From: Sporofaciens musculi
Lineage (GTDB): Bacteria > Bacillota > Clostridia > Lachnospirales > Lachnospiraceae
Direction of reading: 5' to 3'
Length of the DNA stretch: 64,000 nucleotides
Assembly: GCF_009830285.1 (NCBI RefSeq)
Contig: NZ_WUQX01000001.1
Location: forward strand, 4,526,501-4,590,500
Shown here: positions 18,742 through 27,716 of the stretch, piece by piece
Position numbering within the stretch: the first letter of the stretch is position 1
How the letters are laid out: every line of letters begins with the position of its first letter
Translations under genes and position numbers: made by a program
The notes under the pieces: model-generated
What the model was told of the DNA's origin: nothing
Databases searched by the model: none
Seen by the model: the letters and a program-made list of their open reading frames with translations, nothing else

Positions 18742-20063
18742 ACTTTCTTCCTCCTAGTATCCCTTCGGTTTAATTCGCTGTCCATAATTCCGAATAATTC
18801 TTCATCAAAGTATAGATTGTCTGATAACCCGTATGTATTTAAAGTGTCAATTACTTCTTCTGCATAGTCACCCCGCATACAGATTAAGATTCCATTTGAA
18901 TGTAATTCTTCTTTTACCTGCGCCAGTTCTTTCACTGGATGCCCCATGTATTCTTTTTTCCTATCGTCCAAGTGAGTCACGCAAAAATATTCATACCTTA
19001 TTTTTCGCATGTCGCAATAAGAAGCCACAATATGAGCCATATGTCCTGCTCCATATATAACGAATCCAGAATGACCTTTTATAAAGGCAATACATTTTGA
19101 TATCTTTTCTTTTCTTTTTTTCTTTTCTCTATTTTGATATACATTAATAGGCGTAAGCGATATAAGAAGAAGTCTGTTCACAGGGACGCTGCATATCTTT
19201 TTCCACTCCCTAATATACCTTAAGAACACTGTGAAGCCAAAAATCCTCTCTATTTTCAAATTTTCAAACGCTGCCTCATCTTTAAAAAAGGTATATATCC
19301 CGTGTTTTAATATAGCCTCCTTCTTGTCTGTATAAGCTTCAGGAAGCCTTTCTATGGTATTCACCCAGCTCTCACAAAAAATAAAAAATGTATCATTATG
19401 CCATCCAGGATATTTCTTATACATTGAGCTTTTGAATTCTTTACTTTCAACAGGAATGTGCAGCGCCTTGAAGCGCTCCATCTCCGCTATACGGTTGAAA
19501 TATAGACTTACATGAGAAAAATTAATCATCTCTTTTTTTAAAAATTTTTTCTCATATACACTCCACTCAACTCCATTCAACATTGTATGGACATTTACAA
19601 GGGCCGCTCCATACAAAGTCAGCTTCCATGCACAATCTCTTAAATATAAATTAGGAGTATCATATGACCTTAAACCCAAATGCTCCACATCATCAGGGTC
19701 CATCTCGATTATGTCATAAGAATTATCGATATATGAGTATAATATATCCAGCGCATGTTCGGAAAACCGTATGGCATCATTGCATATCCATATAAAATCA
19801 TAATCTTTTTCCAATCCATACTGTTGAAAAATCCTATATACTTTTGCATTTGAATGTATCTCTGCCGGCATCCGTACATAATATATATCCGGTACATTTT
19901 TACAAAATTTGCTAATAACAGAATATGTCTTATCATCAGGACTTGAATCATAATAATAAATATCCATGCCATGCTTTTGATAATATTCTGAATACTCGTA
20001 CAAGAATTCATATACACATTCATGTCTTTGATATGTTGGTATACACAACGCTATACGGACCAT
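18738..20063 (-). CDS. GT2-like glycosyltransferase with a C-terminal nucleotide-binding-like domain
   Basis: 441 residues. The N-terminal GT-A region starts RIALCIPTYQRHECVYEFL, with IYYYDSSPDD and a DFIWICNDAIRFSE segment in place of a classical DxD. A helical middle region (about 180-320) precedes a Rossmann-like C-terminus, HSGFVIYGAGHMAHIVASYCD, which resembles the N-terminal module of the adjacent DUF115 gene. A frameshifted paralogue lies at 27717-28975. GGAGG precedes the ATG. The donor is probably one of the operon's activated sugars. Confidence 0.72.
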   Translation of the reverse strand: MVRIALCIPTYQRHECVYEFLYEYSEYYQKHGMDIYYYDSSPDDKTYSVISKFCKNVPDIYYVRMPAEIHSNAKVYRIFQQYGLEKDYDFIWICNDAIRFSEHALDILYSYIDNSYDIIEMDPDDVEHLGLRSYDTPNLYLRDCAWKLTLYGAALVNVHTMLNGVEWSVYEKKFLKKEMINFSHVSLYFNRIAEMERFKALHIPVESKEFKSSMYKKYPGWHNDTFFIFCESWVNTIERLPEAYTDKKEAILKHGIYTFFKDEAAFENLKIERIFGFTVFLRYIREWKKICSVPVNRLLLISLTPINVYQNREKKKRKEKISKCIAFIKGHSGFVIYGAGHMAHIVASYCDMRKIRYEYFCVTHLDDRKKEYMGHPVKELAQVKEELHSNGILICMRGDYAEEVIDTLNTYGLSDNLYFDEELFGIMDSELNRRDTRRKKV

Positions 20064-20090
20064 TTTCTACCTCCACTGCCAAGCAGGATA

Positions 20091-21002
20091 TTACATTTGT
20101 AAACTCTTTATAATCGTCCTGATTCCGTCGTTAAAATCTGTCTCTGGATGCCAGCCTGTGTCTCTTTTTAATTCTGATGTATCCGCACACAGATACATGG
20201 TCTGATTCTTTCCATATGGTATTGTCCCAAAACTTAGATTTCTTCCAGGCGCAGCAATATCTCTTATTTTTTGGATATAATCCTTCAACGGCCTTGTCGT
20301 TCCGCTGCCCAAAACATATATTTTTCGGTCAATACCCATTTTGCCCAGAAGATACAAAGCCTTTGCAGCATCATCACTATAAAGATAATCCCACATCTGC
20401 TCTCCCTTTGTCAGTTTGGGCTCCATCCCCTGACGCAGCTTGTCAATTGTGTACATGATCATACTCCCTGCGCTGTCATTTGGACCATATACACTCAATA
20501 TCCGAACCCATATATGCTTTAACTCTAGCTGAGCTGCATATTCTCTTGTCATCTGGCCTGCACATAATTTCGCATATCCATACCCCATATTGGGAAATAC
20601 AGGAGTATCACATTGTAATGGAACTTCACAATTCCCATACTCTGCCTGTGAACCTGCGCCTATAAAAGTCTGACACCCAAATTTTTTTGCCGCTCTGACC
20701 GCATCCAAGGCATATTTTACATTTTGATTCTGTATGTACATATCATTTCTTTCCGGGCCGGATGCTCCCCTCCACGCCAAATGATAAAAGATATCATAAA
20801 CTTTTCCAGTATCATTCTCTACGTCGGCTAACTGCTCTAAAGAACAAAACTTTATGTGTACAAGAGGATGGCATGGAATATTTTGATTTCTCTGTGAATC
20901 CACTCTTAAAAACACAAGAACTTCAATTTTTTTATCAATCAGTTTTCTCACTAATGCAGTACCAATCGCTCCCGTTGCTCCTGTTATAATAACGCGTTTC
21001 AT
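20091..21002 (-). CDS. NAD(P)-dependent epimerase/reductase (SDR)
   Basis: 303 residues with the motif TGATGAIGTALV at the N-terminus and GYGYAKLCAGQMTREYA (YxxxK) near residue 143. ILSVYGPNDSAGSMI and WDYLYSDDAAKALYLL are typical of extended SDRs acting on nucleotide sugars. It follows the ThDP-enzyme gene by 17 bases. In the yersiniose pathway a reductase (YerF) acts after the ThDP enzyme YerE, and this gene is in the matching place, but that is inference from order. Confidence 0.8.
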   Translation of the reverse strand: MKRVIITGATGAIGTALVRKLIDKKIEVLVFLRVDSQRNQNIPCHPLVHIKFCSLEQLADVENDTGKVYDIFYHLAWRGASGPERNDMYIQNQNVKYALDAVRAAKKFGCQTFIGAGSQAEYGNCEVPLQCDTPVFPNMGYGYAKLCAGQMTREYAAQLELKHIWVRILSVYGPNDSAGSMIMYTIDKLRQGMEPKLTKGEQMWDYLYSDDAAKALYLLGKMGIDRKIYVLGSGTTRPLKDYIQKIRDIAAPGRNLSFGTIPYGKNQTMYLCADTSELKRDTGWHPETDFNDGIRTIIKSLQM

Positions 21003-21018
21003 ATTACCTCGTCGTTCC

Positions 21019-22824
21019 TCATCTCGTATAACTCATTTTTACTTCCATATATTCATCTTTCCCTAAAAAAGGCGCCATGTCGTCAATTGAGGGGGAAACA
21101 ATCCTTCCGTCAGGAAGCACTTTGGATGATGCTTTTGGTGCAAAGCTTTGTCCTTCATCTACAAAAACTTCGCATATTACAACCCCTTCCTCTTTTAAGA
21201 CTTTCCGAATTGCTTCCTCTGCATGCTTCTGTTTCATAATCTGATAATACGGTATCCCAAATGCCTCTGCTAACTTCTTATAATTAGGAATTGCAACGCC
21301 GCTTTCACAATTTACCCCTACAAGCGGCTCACCAAAATTATTTTTTTGAGTCTGCCGTATCGAATGATAGCCATTATTATTATAAATAAATATCTTTACG
21401 TTCAAATCATAGTATTTCACAGTCGGCAATTCCTGAATATTCATCATAATGCTGCCGTCGCCTTCCAAGCAGATTACTCTCTTTCCTTCCAAAGCAACAG
21501 CCGCTCCAAGAGCCGCCGGCAAGCCATATCCCATTGCTGCACACCCTGAATTACAGAAAAGCCTTTGCCCCTGTTTAATCTCACTTACCTGAATCGGTAT
21601 CACACAAGAGCTCCCGTTACTACAGACAATCGTATCCTCGCAATTTAATTCACTATACAAATAATGAGTAAATACATAGGGATTAATATTTTTCTCATTT
21701 CCAAAATATGTATTTAAAACAACTGGATATTTTACCCTAATCTCCTGGCACCATTTCAGCCATTTATCATGAACCTTGGGCCTTTCATACGCACATTTAA
21801 GCAATTTATGAAGCACATCACAAACGTCTGCACATATTGCCAAATCCGGCTGATAAGTGGGCTTATGAAGCTCAGCCTCATCAATATCTACCATTATCTT
21901 ATATGCCTTTCGGGCAAAATCTCCTCTGGTATATCCAACCATTCTCACATTCATACGGCATCCAAGTGAAATTAGACAATCACTCTGCTGAACAGCAAAA
22001 TTTCCCGCTCTGCATCCCAAAGTACCTGGCACGCCTACAAAGTATTCACTGGAATATGGCAATATATCATTTGCTGCCCATGCCGTCACAACAGGAATTT
22101 TTAGTCTTTCAAGTAACTGCAAAAACTGCTTTTCTGATTTGCTGTATCTGATACCATTTCCGGCCAAAATAAGGGGCGCCTTTGCCTGTGTTATTTTTTG
22201 CAATATAAATTCAGCCTGTGTGAGTGAAAACCTATCCCTATCTTCATGTATTTCCTGCTCAGGACAAAAATGGACTAAATCTTTCGTTTCAATCTTGTCT
22301 CCTTGAATATCCAACGGAATATCAATCCAGCACGGTCCTCCTTTTCCCTGTTTACACAAATACAATGCTTTTTCCAAATGATATGCTATTTCATTTTTAT
22401 CTGTAACCATGACACTATATTTCGTAAAATTTTTAACCACACTGATTATGTCAAATTCCTGATCGCCCAACTGTCGCAGATTGAGCTCTCGGCAACTGGA
22501 CACTGTCATTTCTCTCTTGACTTGTCCGGATAAAATAAGCATCGGAATTGAATCCAGCCAGCCTCCTACAACGCCTGTAATCGCATTTGTTCCTCCTGGT
22601 CCGCTTGTCACGCATACGCTCGCAATCTTTCCTGTTAATCTTGCATAGGCCTCTGCAGCTATTGCACTTGCCTGCTCATGATGATTATAAATACACACAA
22701 GCCCCTCTTTATGCCCGAACGCGTCATTTAAGTGCATCGCCCCGCCGCCTGTGACTGTGAAATTGTGTTTTATATCATTATTAACCAGAAAATCAGCAAT
22801 ATATTTTGCTACCTTCAACTCCAT
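21019..22824 (-). CDS. Thiamine diphosphate-dependent enzyme, acetolactate-synthase-like
   Basis: 601 residues with three ThDP domains. The N-terminal domain has the activating glutamate in YNHHEQASAIAAEAYAR and TSGPGGTNAITGVVGGWLDS. A central domain reads PLILAGNGIRYS. The C-terminal cofactor motif GDGSIMMNIQELPT ends near IYNNNGYHSIRQTQ. The family decarboxylates pyruvate or 2-oxoacids and transfers the acyl unit. Next to CDP-sugar genes (rfbF, rfbG, rfbH) it resembles YerE, which adds a two-carbon branch to a CDP-3,6-dideoxy-4-ketosugar. It is separated from the aldolase gene by 5 bases, suggesting joint action. Confidence 0.8.
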   Translation of the reverse strand: MELKVAKYIADFLVNNDIKHNFTVTGGGAMHLNDAFGHKEGLVCIYNHHEQASAIAAEAYARLTGKIASVCVTSGPGGTNAITGVVGGWLDSIPMLILSGQVKREMTVSSCRELNLRQLGDQEFDIISVVKNFTKYSVMVTDKNEIAYHLEKALYLCKQGKGGPCWIDIPLDIQGDKIETKDLVHFCPEQEIHEDRDRFSLTQAEFILQKITQAKAPLILAGNGIRYSKSEKQFLQLLERLKIPVVTAWAANDILPYSSEYFVGVPGTLGCRAGNFAVQQSDCLISLGCRMNVRMVGYTRGDFARKAYKIMVDIDEAELHKPTYQPDLAICADVCDVLHKLLKCAYERPKVHDKWLKWCQEIRVKYPVVLNTYFGNEKNINPYVFTHYLYSELNCEDTIVCSNGSSCVIPIQVSEIKQGQRLFCNSGCAAMGYGLPAALGAAVALEGKRVICLEGDGSIMMNIQELPTVKYYDLNVKIFIYNNNGYHSIRQTQKNNFGEPLVGVNCESGVAIPNYKKLAEAFGIPYYQIMKQKHAEEAIRKVLKEEGVVICEVFVDEGQSFAPKASSKVLPDGRIVSPSIDDMAPFLGKDEYMEVKMSYTR

Positions 22825-22829
22825 GCCTT

Positions 22830-24428
22830 CTACCTTTCCCTGTCATATTTTGATGATGTAAGAAAATTTACCGTTAATATCTCAGCAATACTTTGCAAAA
22901 ATGTACTTGTATAACTATTCAAATATTCTGCTTTTTGTTTTACAAAATCGTATTCCATATTTTGATTATAATAATTCGATTCTTCGCTTGAATAACCATC
23001 AAACCCTGCTAATGTCACTTCTTTACAGCCCACATGAATAAGGACTTTCAGAAACATTACAAGAGAGTTATCAATAATCTCTGCCTCTTCATCCATTAAT
23101 CCGCTAAAATTTAATACCATTTCAAACACTTCATCTCTGGTACCTGTCACATTCGACGTTGCAATAATTGAATAATTCTCCTGGCTTAATTTTGTTGCTA
23201 ATTGTGTATACCTCTTAGAGTTGCTCAAAAAAATGTAATCCAGCCTAAAACCGTCGGGAATGTAGTTAATTGCAATCACAAACGGGTGCTTCTCTTGTAT
23301 GTATCGAACGATAATTTTTCTCTCTGTATTTACTGTAACACCAGGTCCAATCAGAAGAAGCTTTTTCCCGCTAAGCTTATCTTCTAATTTTTTCCAGGAA
23401 ATCTCGTCATTAATTTCATTTTTTTGATATTCTGCATACAATTTTTCTATATACTTTTTATCATATAAAAGCTTCTTTTCACCTTGCAGTTTTGACAGGA
23501 CCTCGTTTACTGACTTAACAGATAATGTTTTCTTGTTAAGTAAATATGTTACATAATTGGGATGACAATTATTAGAGGCTGCCAGGTAATAAAACATATT
23601 GTACCCCCATCTTACAGGAGGATGAAACTGTGTGATATTCACATCAATTGCCTCAAGGAGCTGACTGATGTGATATTTTTTACCAAACCCATGATTCATA
23701 TGCATCGCAATAAGTTCAATGGGAACATTGCCCGCTCCCTTTCCCATACCATAAAGGCTTCCGTCTACCATCAGAGCCCTTTCAGTTTTGTTAGAAAGCA
23801 TGGCAATACAATTCGCATATCCCATTTGAAAATTATTGTGACCATGATATCCAAGCATAATCTCAGGATTTAAATGTTCATTCAAAAGCCTGAAATAGTG
23901 AAGCAGATGGTCTTGGTGCATCAGCCCATAGGTATCCACCATTGATACAGCCCAAGGCTCTACCTGATTTGCCAGGCTTATCAATGACATCATTTCTTCA
24001 TCGCTGTAGCTTGTCACTGACACAAGCTGTACAAAAACTTTATATCCTTTCTCTTTCAAGCTTTTACAGAATCGTAACGCTGGCTCACGCAAATGCTTTT
24101 TAAAAATCACGCGAATTCCGTCAAGATAGCTTTTGTCGCATGGACGAATATTTTCGAGCCCACAGGTTCCAAAATCAATCATGCCAACTACCATCGTCTG
24201 CTTTCTCTCCAGCTTGCCGTATATTTTCCCGACGCAGTCCGTATTTGGCATGATACTTCTATTCAAATCAAATTCACGGCGTTCGTCTAAAAATCCTATT
24301 TCAACCATTTCTATGCCTGCGCCGACAATTCTTTCAAAAATACTAACCAAATTGTCATGGCCAAAATTCCAGTCGTTTATATATCCGCCGTCACGCAATG
24401 TACAATCCAATAGATGTATGCTTCCCAT
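22830..24428 (-). CDS. DRE-TIM aldolase fused to a DUF115-like C-terminal domain
   Basis: 532 residues. Residues 1 to about 300 are a DRE-TIM metallolyase: LLDCTLRDGGYINDW carries the metal aspartate, EIGFLD and GYHGHNNFQMG the histidine pair, and DGSLYGMGKGAGNVPIE the closing strand. This is like 4-hydroxy-2-oxovalerate aldolase. From about residue 360, KKLLLIGPGVTVN, FVIAINYIPDG and DYIFLSNSKRY, ending in VTLAGFDGYSS, resemble a DUF115-type nucleotide-sugar fold. GGGAGGGG precedes the ATG. The aldolase may make or use the 2-oxoacid handled by the neighbouring ThDP enzyme. Confidence 0.75.
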   Translation of the reverse strand: MGSIHLLDCTLRDGGYINDWNFGHDNLVSIFERIVGAGIEMVEIGFLDERREFDLNRSIMPNTDCVGKIYGKLERKQTMVVGMIDFGTCGLENIRPCDKSYLDGIRVIFKKHLREPALRFCKSLKEKGYKVFVQLVSVTSYSDEEMMSLISLANQVEPWAVSMVDTYGLMHQDHLLHYFRLLNEHLNPEIMLGYHGHNNFQMGYANCIAMLSNKTERALMVDGSLYGMGKGAGNVPIELIAMHMNHGFGKKYHISQLLEAIDVNITQFHPPVRWGYNMFYYLAASNNCHPNYVTYLLNKKTLSVKSVNEVLSKLQGEKKLLYDKKYIEKLYAEYQKNEINDEISWKKLEDKLSGKKLLLIGPGVTVNTERKIIVRYIQEKHPFVIAINYIPDGFRLDYIFLSNSKRYTQLATKLSQENYSIIATSNVTGTRDEVFEMVLNFSGLMDEEAEIIDNSLVMFLKVLIHVGCKEVTLAGFDGYSSEESNYYNQNMEYDFVKQKAEYLNSYTSTFLQSIAEILTVNFLTSSKYDRER

Positions 24429-24437
24429 GTCCCCTCC

Positions 24438-25787
24438 CTATTGACCGACTGCCTCCACAATCACTTTTGCCATGTAATCAATCTTCTCATCTGTCATTCC
24501 TGGATAAACACCCACCCAAAAAGAGTTGTACATAACAAAATCTGTTATTTTCAGTTCTCCTGCCACACGATATGCGTCTGTTCCTCTTATTTGGTCAAAG
24601 CATGGATGCTTAATCAAATTCCCGCTAAACAGTAACCTTGTCTGAATATTATGTGCTTCAAGATACCTGATAATCTCATCCCGTTTCAGTCCGACACCTT
24701 CTCTAACGCTAAGTAAAAATCCAAACCAAGATGGCTCGCTGTTTTCTGCTGCTTCAGGAAGAATAACCTTGTCTGAAATCGTCTCTAATTTTTTGCGCAG
24801 CCGTTTCCAGTTCCTCTTTCTGGCTTCCATAAATGTTGGAAATTTTTTTAACTGCTCCACGCCTATTGCTGCCTGCATATCCGTGACCTTCAGATTATAT
24901 CCGAAATGGCTGTACACGTATTTGTGATCATACCCCTTCGGCAATTCTCCAAACTGTCTGTCAAAGCGCTGTCCGCAAACATTATCCATCCCTGACGGAC
25001 ATACACAGTCACGTCCCCAGTCACGAAAACTTTTTATTAGCTTATTCAGCACTGGATTATTCGTATAGGCGCAGCCGCCTTCTCCCATCGTCATATGATG
25101 CGGAGGATAAAAACTGCTTGTACCAATATCCCCCCACGTTCCGGTAAACCTGGTCTCTCCATCAATCGTATACCGGGTTCCAAGTGCATCACAGTTGTCC
25201 TCCACAAGCCACAGATTATACTTGTCACAAAATACCTTAACCTCCTTCAAATCAAAAGGATTTCCCAAAGTATGCGCAATCATAACCGCCTTTGTCTTAG
25301 AGGTATAAGCTTCCTCAAGCCTTGTCACATCAATATTATATTGGGGTACCGTAACATCCACAAATACCGGAACCGCACCGTATTGAAGTATTGGCGCAAC
25401 TGTCGTTGGGAATCCACAGGCAACAGTAATTACCTCATCCCCTTGTCTAACCTGCCTGTCTCCAAGCTCTGGCGCCGTTAACGCCATAAATGCAACCAGA
25501 TTTGCCGATGAGCCGCTATTAACCAGATTCGCATAGCGCACCCCAATCCACTGTGCAAAATATTTTTCAAATTCCTCTGAGAAACGTCCTGTAGTCAGCC
25601 AAAAATCCAATGCTGCATCTACCAGACTGCACATTTCCTTTTCATCATAAATACGGGATGCATAAGAAATTCTCTCCCCCGGCGTAAACTCTTTTTCCAG
25701 TTCTGGTTTTTTAAATTCTCTATAATAATCTGTTACTAATTCTTTAATCTGATTTCTAGCTTCGATTTCATTCTTCCAAGTTGTCAT
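24438..25787 (-). CDS. rfbH: CDP-4-keto-6-deoxy-D-glucose 3-dehydrase (E1)
   Basis: 449 residues of the DegT/DnrJ/EryC1 fold. The usual PLP lysine is replaced by histidine in SSFYPPHHMTMGEGG (about residues 230-231), the hallmark of E1/RfbH/AscC dehydrases. These use pyridoxamine phosphate rather than transferring an amino group. A cysteine set DCVC...MDNVC provides the iron-sulfur cluster. The ATG at 25787 is chosen because AAGGTG precedes it and the longer frame overlaps rfbG. The partner E3 reductase (ddhD/rfbI/ascD type) that supplies electrons is absent from this window. Confidence 0.93.
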   Translation of the reverse strand: MTTWKNEIEARNQIKELVTDYYREFKKPELEKEFTPGERISYASRIYDEKEMCSLVDAALDFWLTTGRFSEEFEKYFAQWIGVRYANLVNSGSSANLVAFMALTAPELGDRQVRQGDEVITVACGFPTTVAPILQYGAVPVFVDVTVPQYNIDVTRLEEAYTSKTKAVMIAHTLGNPFDLKEVKVFCDKYNLWLVEDNCDALGTRYTIDGETRFTGTWGDIGTSSFYPPHHMTMGEGGCAYTNNPVLNKLIKSFRDWGRDCVCPSGMDNVCGQRFDRQFGELPKGYDHKYVYSHFGYNLKVTDMQAAIGVEQLKKFPTFMEARKRNWKRLRKKLETISDKVILPEAAENSEPSWFGFLLSVREGVGLKRDEIIRYLEAHNIQTRLLFSGNLIKHPCFDQIRGTDAYRVAGELKITDFVMYNSFWVGVYPGMTDEKIDYMAKVIVEAVGQ

Positions 25788-25810
25788 GTTTTTCACCTTT
25801 TTACTGTAAT

Positions 25811-26893
25811 CTACTCTGCCCTCTCCTGTTGTGAACACAGGAACTCCTCAATCTGAATATCCATACATGCCCGCACATCCCCTCCTGAAGCCCAACATTT
25901 CGTCCACTCAACCGTTTTTTCAACCGCCTTCTCTATGTTCCATCGGGGAGCCCATCCTAAATTTGCCTTTAATTTTGAACAGTCCAATTTCAAACACCCT
26001 GCTTCATGCGGACCGCCGCTATACTCATTCACCCGTTTTAAGCCGCCTCCCCAATGTTTTATAAACAAATCCGCCAACGTCTTTGTACAAACACAATCCT
26101 GCATTTCCGGCCCGACATTATAACAGCCTGAAAATTTTTTATCTGTATACTGCATTGCAGCGATTAAAAGATACGCATATACCGGTTCCAATACATGCTG
26201 ATAAGGTCTCGTAGAATATGGGTTTCTTATGAAAATATTTCTTCCTTCTACAGCGGCACGTACACAATCTGGAATAATTCGGTCTTTGGCAAAATCTCCG
26301 CCGCCGATTACATTCCCTGCCCGTGCGGTAGATATTGAAACACTTTCATTATCCCCAGAAAAAAATGAATTTCTATAACAGTGTGTGACTAACTCTGAAC
26401 AGGACTTTGAATTGGAATATGGATCATATCCATTCAATTCCTCATTCTCCCGATATCCCCATTCCCATTCTTTATTCAGATAAACCTTATCTGTTGTTAC
26501 ATTCAAAAAGGATTTTACACAGGTTTTGCTTCGGACACATTCCAAAATATTTACCGTTCCCATCACGTTTGTTTCGTATGTATAGACCGGATTCTTATAA
26601 CTCTCCCGAACAATGGGCTGGGCTGCCAGATGTATCACAATATCCGGCTGGGCTTCTTTAAAAACAGTCTTTAACTGCTCCAACTTCCGTATATCTCCAA
26701 TATTTGAATTGATGTCTTTTTCTAACCCGCTCATCTCAAAGAGTGCCGGCTGCGTCGGCGGCTGCAAAGCATACCCTGTAACCTCTGCACCAAGATAAGA
26801 CAGAGTCTTGCACAGCCACGAGCCCTTAAAACCGGTATGTCCGGTTATGAATACTCTTTTATCCTTATAAAAATCTAATATTTTATCCTGCAT
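25811..26893 (-). CDS. rfbG: CDP-glucose 4,6-dehydratase
   Basis: 360 residues. It shows the SDR motif ITGHTGFKGSWLCKTL, characteristic of CDP-glucose 4,6-dehydratases, the blocks VIHLAAQPIVRESYKNP and FLNVTTDKVYLNKEWEWGYRE, and DPYSNSKSCSELV (YxxxK). ARAGNVIGGGDFAKDRIIPDC is also diagnostic. It converts CDP-glucose to CDP-4-keto-6-deoxyglucose. It stands between rfbF and rfbH, the canonical order, with 33 bases to rfbF and 23 to rfbH. Confidence 0.94.
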   Translation of the reverse strand: MQDKILDFYKDKRVFITGHTGFKGSWLCKTLSYLGAEVTGYALQPPTQPALFEMSGLEKDINSNIGDIRKLEQLKTVFKEAQPDIVIHLAAQPIVRESYKNPVYTYETNVMGTVNILECVRSKTCVKSFLNVTTDKVYLNKEWEWGYRENEELNGYDPYSNSKSCSELVTHCYRNSFFSGDNESVSISTARAGNVIGGGDFAKDRIIPDCVRAAVEGRNIFIRNPYSTRPYQHVLEPVYAYLLIAAMQYTDKKFSGCYNVGPEMQDCVCTKTLADLFIKHWGGGLKRVNEYSGGPHEAGCLKLDCSKLKANLGWAPRWNIEKAVEKTVEWTKCWASGGDVRACMDIQIEEFLCSQQERAE

Positions 26894-26926
26894 TTTGCCT
26901 TTTCCCTTTTATTTTTCGCCTATGTG

Positions 26927-27706
26927 TCAGTCAGCCCAGGTCTTCCATGGCGCATTTTTGCCGTCCCACAACCTTTCCAACAAATCCCTCTCTCTTTTCG
27001 TATCCATGCATTGCCAAAATCCCTTGTGGTAAAATCCTTTTAATTCACCTTTTTGAGCCAGCTTTTTCATGGGTTCCTGTTCTAAAACAGTACCATCATC
27101 ATGCAAATAATCGAATATCTCAGGATTGCAGACCATGAAGCCTCCATTTACAACCGCCCCGTCGCTCTCCTCTTTTTCACGGAATGATACGATCGTACTG
27201 TCCTTATTTATATCAAGAACCCCTTTTTGCTGCGCAATATTTACAGTTGTGAGGGTCACCGTCTTTCCATGACCTTTATGGAATTCCAATAGCCGGTTAA
27301 TGTCTACATCAGCAACTGCATCACCGTACGTCAAGAAAAACGGCTCATTATTTACATAATTCTGTATCCGTTTTATTCTTCCGCCAGTCATTGTATTCAA
27401 ACCAGTATCTGCAATCGTAACCCTCCAGGGCTCTGATTCACTCTTGTGAACAATTAGTTTATTATTCTCCCTAAAATCAAAGGTTACGTCACTCGTATGT
27501 AAATAATAGTTTGAAAACCATTCTTTTATTACATCCTGTCTATATCCTGCACAAATAACAAATTCCTGAAAACCATAAGCAGAATAGTGCTTCATGATAT
27601 GCCACAAAATAGGCATTGCTCCTATTTCCACCATAGGTTTAGGTTTAAACATGGATTCTTCTGCAATCCTTGTTCCATACCCTCCTGCTAAAATCACTGT
27701 TTTCAT
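26927..27706 (-). CDS. rfbF: Glucose-1-phosphate cytidylyltransferase
   Basis: 259 residues. The nucleotide-binding motif LAGGYGTRIAEESMFKPKPMVEIG at the N-terminus is specific to RfbF/AscA. It is followed by FVICAGYRQDVIKEWF, PFFLTYGDAVADVDI (metal-binding aspartate) and GFWQCMDTKRERDLLERL at the end. It makes CDP-glucose from CTP and glucose 1-phosphate, the first step of the CDP-dideoxyhexose branch. The ATG at 27706 has AAGGGT upstream and is preferred to the in-frame start at 27733, which lies inside the preceding gene. Confidence 0.95.
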   Translation of the reverse strand: MKTVILAGGYGTRIAEESMFKPKPMVEIGAMPILWHIMKHYSAYGFQEFVICAGYRQDVIKEWFSNYYLHTSDVTFDFRENNKLIVHKSESEPWRVTIADTGLNTMTGGRIKRIQNYVNNEPFFLTYGDAVADVDINRLLEFHKGHGKTVTLTTVNIAQQKGVLDINKDSTIVSFREKEESDGAVVNGGFMVCNPEIFDYLHDDGTVLEQEPMKKLAQKGELKGFYHKGFWQCMDTKRERDLLERLWDGKNAPWKTWAD

Positions 27707-27716
27707 TCTTATACCC

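Noticed and set aside
24438..25787. Calling this gene LegC, the missing aminotransferase of the nonulosonic acid branch
   Set aside because: The PLP lysine is replaced by His and the iron-sulfur cysteines are present, which marks it as the RfbH dehydrase.
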